Assembly: GCA_963921825.1 (NCBI GenBank)
Contig: OY997588.1
Coordinates: 9,934,001-9,998,000 of the forward strand
Source of the DNA: Erodium maritimum
Lineage: Eukaryota > Streptophyta > Magnoliopsida > Geraniales > Geraniaceae
Direction: 5' to 3'
DNA length: 64,000 nt
Made by a program: the position numbers and the translations under genes. How positions within the stretch are numbered: the stretch's first letter is position 1; each line of letters begins with the position of its first letter. The notes beneath the pieces were generated by a model. The model worked only from the letters and a program-made list of their open reading frames with translations. It was not told where the DNA came from and searched no databases. Below are positions 49,477 to 59,932 of this stretch, in pieces.

Positions 49477-50029
49477 AGATCGCCGGCGTGGTTTGAGGGA
49501 GGAGGTCGGGGACAACGCCGACGAGGTGGGAGGGGTCGGGGACGACGCCGGCGGAGGAGGGGTGGCCGGAGACCAGCCGGAGAAGACGCAGTCGCGTCTG
49601 ATTTTTTATTTATTTATTTTTTAATAAAAATAATTTTTTATATAAAAACTGTTTTTAATAAAAAAATATTTTTATATAATTTTTTTTATGTATTTTTAAA
49701 ATTAAAATCTGATTTTTTGAAATTAAAAATTGAATTTATAAAAAAACTGATTTTATTTTAAAATTATTGAAATTTTCAGTTTAACACCCTAAACAATGAA
49801 GGGTATTATTGTCATTTCACTTCTTTTCAAATTCTGAGTCAGTGGCATGAGATGAAAATTTGAGTAATAGTTAGGGGTATTTTGGACATTTTACCCGGCT
49901 GGGTATGAAAGTGAAATTAAAAGTTTGGTTAGGGTATGAAACTGATAAAAATTTATGTCAGGGTATCAAACTGAAGTTAAATGTTTGACAGGGTGGTAAA
50001 ATGAAATTTTCCCTAAAACTAATGATTTG

Positions 50030-50412
50030 AAAAATTAAGGATTTATTTCATCTCATTATTTTAAAGATCTTAAATTTTATCTCATTACTCTAAAAATAGT
50101 TAGTGGCATCTTACCTTAACTATGAGTTCAGGAATAGTTAGTTTAGTACCTGGAGTCAAAACTACACTATTAATAAATTATGCAAGTTCTAGATTAAAGA
50201 CCATACATATAGTTGCATAAGTACACTATTATTTTTTAATTCTTTAACTTAGGACTTACAATTATTTTTTAATAGTATAGTTGTGCTTCTGGGTACTAAA
50301 CTGTTCCTTAACTCATAGTTAAGGTAGTGAGGTGCCACTAATTGTTTTTAGAGTGGTGAGATAAAACTTAAGAATTTTTAGGATAGTGAGATGAAATTAG
50401 CTCAAAAATTAA
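50030..50412. mobile_element. Palindromic Mutator-like MITE, copy B, with 9-bp target-site duplication
   Basis: The element 50039-50403 (365 bp) is bounded by identical AAAAATTAA 9-mers at 50030-50038 and 50404-50412. A 9-bp duplication is the Mutator superfamily hallmark. Ends (TTTCATCTCA) and the body are inverted copies of each other, so the whole can fold into one hairpin. Same family as copy A at 45868. Confidence 0.85.
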
Positions 50413-50429
50413 TCATTAACTGCGAACAT

Positions 50430-51450
50430 GTTATATAGATTGGGATTATCACCCTAGACTTTTTCTCTTTAACCCTAGTGCAGCCTTGTTAAGACAACCG
50501 CCGCCTACCCTTCTTTCTCGTTTCCATCGGTGACGACCGAGGCTTTGGTCTTGGTTGTTGCTGGCAGAGACAGTCCTTACTTATCCTTTTCCCACTCTCC
50601 TCCCTCTCGTCGTCCGTTCCCATGCCTTCTCCTTCAACCGACCTTCGTTTATGGTGCTCCCTCCAATGCTTCGTTGGTGATCTTATGGTGGCTCTACGTC
50701 TGGCTACTGTCCAGTTATACTTGATGAGGTAGGAAATCCGGCTGTGTGTGGCTTGGGGGCAGCTCAGGGGGGTTCAGGTGGTGCGTGAACTGAGCCTCCT
50801 CGTGTTGCTCCGGCCGGTCGATGACGCTCCGCTCCGTCTGTCATGGCGAGTTGATGGTGGACCGTGTGCTCGTTTGACTCAGCACGGGGAAACGACATCT
50901 CATGCCTAGATTTGTTTTTTTTTGCGTTCGAGGTGGAAGTTGGTGTCGGTTTTGGGGTCTCAAAGCCGTTTCAATCGTGTTGGCCAGCGACATGTTGTTC
51001 CAGCCGAGCTTTGGTGGTGTTTCGTAGCCTTGTAGGGCTATTAGGCGCTTTCCGGCAATGTCTCGGTGGTGTGGCACGTCTCAAGTTTCTATTTCGTTAT
51101 TTGTCGTTATTGTATAAGTTTAATCCTAAATAACTGAACTTGCTGCAGCTTGGTGTGCATCAATTGCACGTTTGTGTGGACCGATTGTACTTTGGTGTGC
51201 CCGTTATGTGACACTTATGGTGTGCACTTTGTTGCATTTTTGGTGTGCATGGTATGATCGCACGTTTTGGGCGCATTTTGTTGCGCTGTAGATTTTGATT
51301 AGGGTCGGTAATATTATAGTCTAGCTTGTCTGGAGTCTGTAATATTTACCATTGTGCTTGTGCGATCAACATTTATAAGTTGTGAAAAATCGTTTATATA
51401 TCTTTACCAAGTGAACGAAATCCGAAAGTTTTAGGGTACTAAAATGGAAT
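50430..51450. mobile_element. Possible second Mutator-like element with GC-rich interior
   Basis: The left edge TTATCACCCTAGACTTTTT and, inverted, the right edge TAGTACCCTAAAACTTTC resemble the termini of copies A and B. The interior 50490-51100 is GC-rich. Boundaries and duplication are not proven, so this is tentative. Confidence 0.35.
51145..51290. repeat. Degenerate tandem repeat with TTGGTGTGC core
   Basis: About five diverged units of roughly 25-30 bp share a TTGGTGTGC(A/C) core followed by a TTGCAC-type block. No coding frame is kept across the array. Confidence 0.6.
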
Positions 51451-54220
51451 TACCCCTAACATAAATGAGTCGAGATTAAACAAATAATATTAGTAAGTTT
51501 TGTTGGTATTTTAATCAAGCTAAAAATATAGTAAGTTGCCAAACCTCAATAATAGTCTTCCACATATATAACATATCTCTTTAATATATCCTTTACCTCT
51601 ATTGGCTCTAACCGGATTGTCCATATTTTTCTACAACATATTATTACATGTATATCAAATATATTTCTTCTAAACAATATTGTCAGAGGCCATTCGATAG
51701 AATTCCCCACAAATATGAATCTGTCAGCCAAGAAAGAGGGTTGAGTATTATATACGAATTATAATCATGTAAAAATTACTTCTCGGAGTGAAAATTAAGA
51801 AGGAATTTCGGTTGGAATTAATTTTTTAACGTGAGTTTCCATCATTGTTAATGATATCAAAATGATCTTATTGCCAATGATTACAACTAGTTCTTAATTT
51901 TCAGTTTAATAATAGTATTTGCCTTAATGTCTACGTATGTATGCCCTTCTTGTGGTACAAAGTACCAACCAATGAAACAGTTGAAACTTATAATATGTTG
52001 TGTTGAAACTCGTTACAAGTAATATATATATAAAGAGTAATGATATATATTTACTTATAATTGTAAGTCTTTTATAATTAAATATTTTTAACTTAAAATT
52101 TTTCTACTCGGTTTTCCAAATTTAAGAAAGATCTCGCGTCTTTAGAAAATACCACTATACAATGACCGTTTTTAATACAATTATAAACATAAATGTTTAG
52201 ATGACTGTAAATAATACTTTAAGGTTATGGAACACTTATGTCTAGATGACGTATAATTCGGGATTGCTCATTATCACTACGTACAAATACGATTAGATTC
52301 TAATACAATGTATTATAACTTTGGACACAATACGTAATAGGTTCTAACAATTCCAATGATTATTAATGTGATAAAAAAAAGAATCTCTAGCAGTCTTCCC
52401 ATGTCTATATACATTATAATTAAAATTCCAATTTCTAGTTACTTTTGAGCAACCAAACTTTCCAAAAAATAAAGTTGTTTTAGTTTAGAACTTTCCAATA
52501 ATCATCATTCGTTTAAAGTTTTAGATTCCTGGGATGCCCAGAAATCATATCAACTAATTAAATAAACATACATAATGGTTTTGATTTATTTTTTGTGTTC
52601 AAATATTATTTGGGAGTTAAATGCAGTATTTGAGATGGGAAAGCAGGTTGATTTCAAAAGCAGTAAACACGGGAAACGGTTCCGCAGAAAATAAAACTTG
52701 CTTGTTGAACAAGTAACCGAAAAAATGTGACCCCAAATTCAAAAGACGATCACATGATTGAGTTTGAAACTCCTTAATGGCGTGAAGCAATTCACAGCAA
52801 ACACGCACCTTATTTACGTAGCAAACCACCAAATTAAAAAAAAAGGAAGAAGAAATAAACTCCAAAATCAAAACCAGAACCTCCTCACATTCACATCAAA
52901 ACCTTTTAAGAGATTATGTTTAAAATAACTAGCAACACTCCATGCTTCTTTTTCGATTTGGACACTATAAAGACACTTCACGCCCTCTAATCTTTGATCT
53001 CATCCATCTACTCCAATCCACCACCCATATCAATCATTGATCCCAAACCCCAAATATAAGGCAATTCCTCAATATGCATGCCAACTCATACCCTATTACT
53101 ATCAATGTATTTTTAACTTTTGGACTTTCTCAAGCAACAATCACACACCTAAATAATGTATACTCGGCTTCTAATACGATCACACAAAACAAACTTTTCC
53201 ACTCGCTGTCGCTATAAGTTAAAAACGATAAAAGTAGATATAAGATATTTGAATACTGTCAATTTCTCTTATCGCGGTGTTTATGAAGATAAAACATATG
53301 TAACTAATTCTAACTCGTTGGGTATGAATTTTATAAAGAACACTGTATATAAATGATTGTTAATCTATAATATATTGAAAGTTGTCAATCCCTAGCATTG
53401 TCAGTAAAGTTGAACCTAACTACTACTTTGTTGGTTTTGTCTCATGGACAGAAAGTTACCTTTTCAAACATCTAATTGCATATGATTTTATTAGAGGCCT
53501 AGTTAAAAATTCATTGAAGGTCTAATTATCATCATCAAATAAACGAAACTATTTTCTCACCAACTCAACTAGAAATTCGAACTGATAGTCACTTTTCTTA
53601 ACAAATTTCTTACTTGAATTGATGATAAACATATGATCTATACAGGTAGGAAGCAAAATGAACAAGGAATTCTATTTGTGGATAATTCATTTGAGTATAC
53701 ATCTGTAATTAAGCTCAGTCACCAGCCACCAGAGAGAAGGATAGGCGTTTAAGGGATGCTAATCAGTTTGTTAGCCTTAATGATAGATTTCAAATTATTA
53801 CTAAAAATCGAACACAAATCCTATTTGAATGGTGGCTTGCAATAATATCTGGCCGAAAATTGTAATAAGCCGAAACGAGTAGACGAGGTGAGGAGGATCC
53901 AACGAATAGGAGTGGGACCCACGGGTTGTTTTTGCAGAAATGGCTAAAATTAAGGAAAATTTGGTAGTAATGGAGAAGAAGAGCAAAGACAAAGGAGGTG
54001 ATGAAAGCAACTTTAATGAAAATAATGGAGCAAATGAGCAATGTAATGTAGTAGTAGTACTAGTACTAGTTGTAGTGTAGTAGTAGTAGTGGTTGTGCCA
54101 TTTGCAACACCTTGGCCTTAGTGTGTACATGTCATTTGCACTAACCTTCCTTCACCAGGTTTCGAGCTTTTACAAGAAATCCTTCCACTCCTTTTTTCCG
54201 CAATATTTATCATTATTTTA
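51451..54220. other. AT-rich intergenic DNA
   Basis: No gene recognised. The last part, above 54220, includes the upstream region of the WAT1-related gene. A short CTAGTA-type run lies at about 54049-54070. Confidence 0.45.
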
Positions 54221-54235
54221 TTTTATTTCCTCTCT

Positions 54236-54243
54236 TATAAATA
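54236..54243 (+). promoter_or_regulatory. TATA box of the WAT1-related gene
   Basis: TATAAATA 110 bases upstream of the ATG, followed by a pyrimidine-rich CTCTCCC stretch and CATC repeats in the leader. Spacing predicts a leader of about 80-85 nt. Confidence 0.75.
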
Positions 54244-54352
54244 CCTCTCCCTCCATTCTCATTCTCTTCATCTTCTTCACACAAACCTCTCTCTACAAGA
54301 GTCGGAGAAGAAGATCCATCCATCCATCCATCTCGATATATATAATACCAAA

Positions 54353-56192
54353 ATGTTGGCTGATTACATGCCCTTTCTGGCCATGGTCCTTGTCCAATTC
54401 GGGTATGCAGGGATGAACATCACTTCCAAGCTCGCCATGGAGACCGGCATGAACCCTGTCATCCTCGTCGCTTACCGACAAATCTTGGCCACCTTTGCCA
54501 TCATTCCCTTTGCCTATTTCCTCGAATGGTGAGTATCTTAATTACTATGTAATATGTATGTACTATGTTTTTTTTTGACGAAAATGAGGGATTTATTATG
54601 CTGAATCAGAAACCAATAACCTAGAAATGGGTTCGGGTAAGTTTACATACAAGTCCTTTTGGTTCAACTTCGACCCATGCCATTTGTGCTTTGGCCTTCC
54701 TGGTTTTGAGTTCTCAACAACTCTTCTTTTCTTTTCCAATCATTTTCTGTTGCAACTCTCTCTCTATATATGTACATGAAGACGCTACCACGCATGTGAT
54801 TTTTTTTCCCATCACTCATTGGGTTTTTGATTCATCTGCACGTCACCTGCACTCGAAGCCGTTTTGAACTCTATGTATGTTTTGTGCAGGAAAACAATGC
54901 CCAAGCTCTCCAAGCACGTGTTTTTCCTGATTTTCCTATGCTCCCTCACCGGGTAATTAATTAATTTTGTAATATTTATTATTTACCCTATTAATTTGGT
55001 GTTACTAACTAGAGGTGAACTTGCAGAGCTACCATGAACCAGATGTTCTACTTAGTCGGGCTCAACAATTCCACGCCCACCATTGGTTGTGCGCTCACCA
55101 ACATACTCCCAGCCTTCACTTTTGTCCTGGCTGTCCTGTTCCGACAAGAGAGCGTGAGGATCAAGACCAAGGCGGGGCAGGCCAAGGTTGTCGGGACAAT
55201 CGTGTGCGTCGGAGGGGCCATGTTGCTCTCATTCTACCACGGGCACATCATTGGCATCGGATCATCGAACTTCCACTGGAGATACCTGGAGAGCATGACC
55301 GACACAAGCTCCGGCAACGGACAGTCCATCCTGGGACCCATTTTTCTCATTGCTAGTGCCGTTGCTTGGGCGCTTTGGTTCATCATCCAAGTAATTAACA
55401 CACCATTTTGACCAATTGATGTTAATCGAAAGACCCTTTGTAATTATGTTCGATTTTTATGGTTGTGCAGGCCAAGGTGAGCAAGAGCTTCCCGGCTCCG
55501 TACACCAGCAGCGCTCTCATGTGCTTGCTGTCGAGCGTCCAGTGCGCTGGCATCGGTGTGATTGTCGACCACAGACCCTCTTCGTGGTCCTTGATCCCTA
55601 GCATCAGGCTGGTCGCTGCTCTGTACGCGGTATGGCATCCCGACAAGACAACTATGAATTAATCTCTGACAAAAGTACCATGTAACAATGTTGTTGTTGT
55701 TGTTACATGGTATCGGTCTTATTAATAAATTTTCGAGCTTATAAAAAAAATCAATGTTGTTGCTGTCTGTTTGGTTGTGAAGGCTGTGGTGTGTTCGGCG
55801 CTAGCGTTCAGCCTCATGTCGTGGAGCATTCAGAAGAGAGGCGCGCTGTATGTGTCCGTGTTCAGCCCCTTGTTGCTCGTCATCGTTGCCGTTCTCAGTT
55901 GGGCTATGCTCCACGAGAAATTGTACATCGGAACGTAAGTTCACTGATCGTGACATTAATATGTGTGTATCGGTATTAGTGTGAGACATTTCAGTAACCA
56001 ATCAATTGTGTTATGTGATTATTATTATTGAGCAGGGTTGTTGGGTCGTTCCTGATTGTGGCCGGGCTGTATGCGGTTCTGTGGGGGAAGGACAAAGAAA
56101 TGGAGCTTGAGACAGAGTCCCATGAAAACGACCACCTGGAACTGAAACAACATAAGGGAAGCGGCGACGGCGACGTTGCTGCTAGAGTTTGA
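54353..56192 (+). CDS. WAT1-related / UMAMIT (nodulin MtN21, EamA-like) membrane transporter
   Basis: Six exons, 54353-54528, 54890-54952, 55027-55390, 55471-55629, 55783-55934 and 56036-56192, join in frame to 356 aa. The protein has two EamA repeats with about ten hydrophobic segments. The first starts [19 protein letters not shown] and carries [18 protein letters not shown]; the second spans about WALWFIIQ to [18 protein letters not shown]. The last repeat includes [28 protein letters not shown] short acidic and polar cytosolic tail follows. UMAMITs move amino acids, auxin or related solutes across plasma or vacuolar membranes. The substrate cannot be read from sequence. Length is normal and no defect was seen. 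Coding DNA is GC-richer than the flanks. Confidence 0.95.
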
Positions 56193-56700
56193 AGGGGAAG
56201 GAGGGGCAGAGACAGAGACAACACAGACCTCATCTATCTATCTGTTGGGAAATGGTTTTGTTCTTTGTTTTGTCTTGTTTACTCAAACGTGTGCATGTTT
56301 TTCAAAGTTTCCTGTTTCCGTTGCTGTACTGAATCAATCTTGTAGTATTAGTACACATAAATGTGATGTTCCTTCTGAGTTTCACTATAAATACCACTCC
56401 ACCTCAATTTTCATCGTGCACGATCTCACCCTATGCATTGCAATGCTAAAGAACCGGACTGAATAACATCAAATTCAGTCCTATCTGTTGGGAGCATCAT
56501 TGTGTTTTTACGAATAAAAAGTTATGAGGGTTATGTCATTAGAGTTCCCTCTAGATTTAACTTAAGGTGTTTTTTTAGTATTAAACTGGTCGTTTTATTG
56601 AATAAAAGCGTCAAACAACAACAGTTATAACCACAGTGGTAATACGTGAAGGGCGAGACATATATTGGACAAGATCGAAACAGTCAAAACCAAAACACTA
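56193..56700. other. 3' UTR of the WAT1-related gene and spacer
   Basis: Transcribed-looking flank downstream of the stop. No further gene. Confidence 0.4.
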
Positions 56701-56709
56701 ACCCTCTAA

Positions 56710-57036
56710 CTACAGTGCCCGGCTAATCCTGGTAAAAAAGCTAGAGGGAGATTCCCTATTCACTTGGTAAGGCGCGCTGAATATCCAGACTTTTTTTCTT
56801 AGCTCAACTCGGATAGGCCTGTATTGTCTAACGAACACGTTGGTCCTTCGATAGAGGCCTTTGGGAGGAGATAAATATGATGTTAGACATCCAATGAGGT
56901 CCTTAAGAATATGAGGAGACTTGGGATCGAGCTCTTTCAGATCTCGTTGAGACAAGACATGTCTCCCATCAGCGTCCTGATCTCTCGTTTGGTACTCAAT
57001 GGTTATTGTTCTTGACCCACAGCAACGCAACGCCAT
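56710..57036 (-). CDS. Unassigned 108-aa ORF
   Basis: Single open frame on the minus strand starting MALRCCGSRTITIEYQTRDQ. It is rich in Arg, Lys and Ser, with no transmembrane segment and no motif I recognise. Two AATAAA-type signals lie beyond the stop on the same strand (near 56600). Composition looks more protein-like than its surroundings, but there is no conserved domain. It could be a small orphan gene or a fragment of a mobile element. Confidence 0.3.
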   Translation of the reverse strand: MALRCCGSRTITIEYQTRDQDADGRHVLSQRDLKELDPKSPHILKDLIGCLTSYLSPPKGLYRRTNVFVRQYRPIRVELRKKVWIFSAPYQVNRESPSSFFTRISRAL

Positions 57037-59305
57037 CGTTGACTTCTTACCGATTGTACTTCCCTACCCGTATGACTACCCGTCGGGTTGGATTTATTTT
57101 GTCATCCCTACCTGTATGACTAACATCTGACGTTATTTACAACCTTGATTAATAGACTTGTTCCACGTACAAAAATAATGAATAACTAAAAGGGTTAATG
57201 AATAATGAATTGTAAACTCCATCTATTTTAATAAAAGAATAATATAGTTTAAATGATTAATTCCACCTCACTACCTTAAAAGTTTCACTTCTATTTAAAT
57301 TATCCTAAACTTTTTTCGTGTCATCTCGCTATCTTATATTTTTGTTTGTCTCAATTTAATACCTTCCGTCTAATTTTCCGTCCATAACAAATAAAATATC
57401 CCTTAATAACAATCAAATTTTCAAAACCATGTCATTAACTGTTCATAACAAAAAAAAAGGTAAAATATCACAACATTGCATACTCTTGAGAATTTGTCCT
57501 TTTTTTACGTTTTGTGAAATATGTTTCTAAATAACGATTTCGTTTTTTAAAAAATAATATAGAAACAAAATCTAAAATTTCCATATTTTCTAATTATCTT
57601 CATTTTTGTACTCTCAAAAGAGAACAAAATTAATAAGAGTGAAAACTGGAATTTCCTTTTTAACTATTATTTAAAAAAATATTGTATCAATTTATCAACA
57701 CATTGCGAAACTTATACTTGTTTTATATCGGATAGAAATACAGGAAATCTTATTTTAACCTAATCTAATCACCCAACACTCACACTTACTCCTAAGCGAG
57801 TATACTCACCGAGATTTGAACCTATGACCTCAAATAAAAATGAGATGTAAAAAAATATTCACCACCGGACTAACCCATGTGAACACAAAACTTGTACTAA
57901 TCTAATAGACTTCCAGATCTTCTATAAAAGGAAACAATTTCTATTGGCATATCATGATCATCTAATCAACTTCTAGATGTTTGTATGTCTAAAAAATCCA
58001 GGTGATTGATAAAAGCAACTATTTATATTGGCATGTTAAATTAAGTTGCTTCAACATGTATACGAAGAGTCATAGAAATTTTTAAAAGGTCATGGCTGAA
58101 GAGTCATGTACTTTAGTAACAAGTCATATATTAGATTATACATATAACCTGTCTATTGCACATTGTACTGAAATCAACTAAGTTAATGTCGGTAGATGAA
58201 ATAATCTCCTTGGGGTAGAGATGGTCCCTCTTGTGTATCTTCTCTGGTTTTCGGAGAAAATAAAGTATTTTTTTCTTTAATATATATATAGAGACAATCA
58301 CATGTGATTTTTTTTACTATGTGAACTTGTAAACCTTAAATCTAGTTTGAAAAATCACAAATATGGTTTGAAAAAACAACATCTCAGTTTGAGAAAAAGA
58401 AGTTTGAGCAAATAATATTTTATTTTGAAAAAATGCAGTTTGAGAAAAATAACGTTTCTGGTTTGATTTTTTTTGTCTGAGAATATTCATCTCAAACCAA
58501 AGTAAATTTTTTCTCAAGCCGTATACACTATTTTCACAAGTTCGTAGATTTACACCGTAACAACTGATTTGCATCTGGTTGTATTCCTATAAATATATAA
58601 CTCATAAAAAAACTAGCTTCTTTTCTTATTGAAAACAAATGAGTGAACAATGAACTCATTCTATTTTGAAATTAATAATGATACTTGAATCATGTAACCT
58701 GGACAAACATCAAGTTATTTCTGAATCTATTAGCATTTTAGTGTTAGAGTAGAACTAATGTGGATGAATATGTATGGGCGAAAAGAGGAACGTGTGACAA
58801 GTAATATTGTCATATTTGTTTATCACAGTGTAGCATGTTGCGAGTAGACGAGGCTAGCATAAGCACCTAGTGTCCAGTGTTTGTCTACTAGCTACTTCAT
58901 ACAATGATTACGATATTTACAAACCCACTGACGGATAAGATTCACATGACATCATTATAATTTATTGATTTTTTGAGATGTCGGTTCAAAATTGAAGTGG
59001 ATTATCGAAATTATTGTCGTTTGTGATTATCTTCTTCCCTTAGCTTTTTTTTTCATTTCTCTGTTCATCTTTCTTAATCATGGGACATGGAAAAAAATGT
59101 CGAGAAATAGTTTTGAGTGAATTGTGATCGCATAGATCACGCCATTTGAGGACATTATCAGAACAAACGTTGTCAAACGAAAGAAATTGTGAACATAGAT
59201 ATGGATGCGAGATATTTGTCGATTTTAATTTCATTTCTTAAGAAAAACAAGATATAAAATTCAACTTAACAATCTTGATAATTGTGACAAATACAACATC
59301 ATAAT
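57037..59305. other. AT-rich intergenic DNA
   Basis: No gene. At 57255-57340 a CCTCACTACCTTAAAAG block resembles the Mutator-like MITE ends at 45868 and 50039. At 58335-58510 a degenerate repeat with AGTTTGAGAAAAA-like units occurs on both sides of a T-run. Confidence 0.4.
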
Positions 59306-59308
59306 CCC

Positions 59309-59583
59309 GCATCCACAGTGGAGAGGTTAGGAGCAAAAAGTAGGAGAGAGTACAAAAGAAAAATTTTAATTAAATAATGTTGACTGAGAGTGCTGGCCGG
59401 TAGCTGGCCGCCTCTCCTTACCGCCGACTGGAAAAAAATGTGAACAAAAAGAACTATAAGCTAAGTCACCTAACATTGTAGGGTACTGGTTGAGAGAGCT
59501 GACTATAAGCCAACAAAGAATAATTTTTTATTTTTCCCGCCAACCCTTCTCTATCAACAACCGACTATTGCACTGTGGATGCC
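59309..59583. mobile_element. MITE with GCATCCACAGTG termini, about 275 bp
   Basis: The left end CGCATCCACAGTG and right end CACTGTGGATGCC are inverted copies. The interior has GCTGGCCG-type GC-rich words in an otherwise AT-rich body. Termini of this kind are seen in Tourist/Harbinger-like MITEs. The flanking triplets (TAA left, TTA right) do not match exactly, so the family is tentative. Confidence 0.6.
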
Positions 59584-59932
59584 CTTAGCCTTTGTAACAG
59601 AGCGCAAGAGGCCATTTGACAACCCAGACCAGACATCATAAATATGCAACCACTGTAACACTGTTGAGGACTTGTGATTTGTCCAGTCAGAAAGGGACAG
59701 TCCTTCACTGACAAATGATATGGAAGTGAAAGATGCAATCATTTATTCATTCTGTGTGTGGAAAACAATGCATACATTTTCCACTTTTCAGATAGCCAAT
59801 GGGAAGAAACACATGCTGGGGATAAATTTTAAAACAAAAAGAAGGCCAGAAACTTACAATAGTTCACAAAATGAACTTTTCTACTGATACAAAGCAGGTG
59901 CATATTGAGTGGATACATTCATTGCTCTACTA
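59584..59932 (-). other. Probable 3' UTR of the ABC ATPase gene
   Basis: Follows the stop codon of the minus-strand ABC gene, up to the MITE. A 62-aa minus-strand ORF at 59554-59742 is not regarded as a gene. Confidence 0.4.

Larger units (their letters stand above)
48745..49990. mobile_element. Mutator-like element with about 0.5-kb inverted arms (Pack-MULE candidate)
   Basis: The left arm 48745-49224 and right arm 49481-49990 are inverted copies starting TGTCAAACATTTAACTTCAG, AT-rich outside and GC-rich inside. The right arm carries one extra copy of a 30-bp GC-rich block. The 256-bp spacer is GC-rich and open in frame with gene-like codon use. Long inverted arms around host-like GC-rich DNA are the Pack-MULE layout. 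The right flank seems to continue the terminus (GGGTGGTAAAATG), which is missing on the left; no 9-bp duplication was found. Confidence 0.7.

Noticed and set aside
54049-54090. Functional element in the AGTAGTAGT / CTAGTA run
   Set aside because: Simple-sequence drift; no motif or pairing of note.
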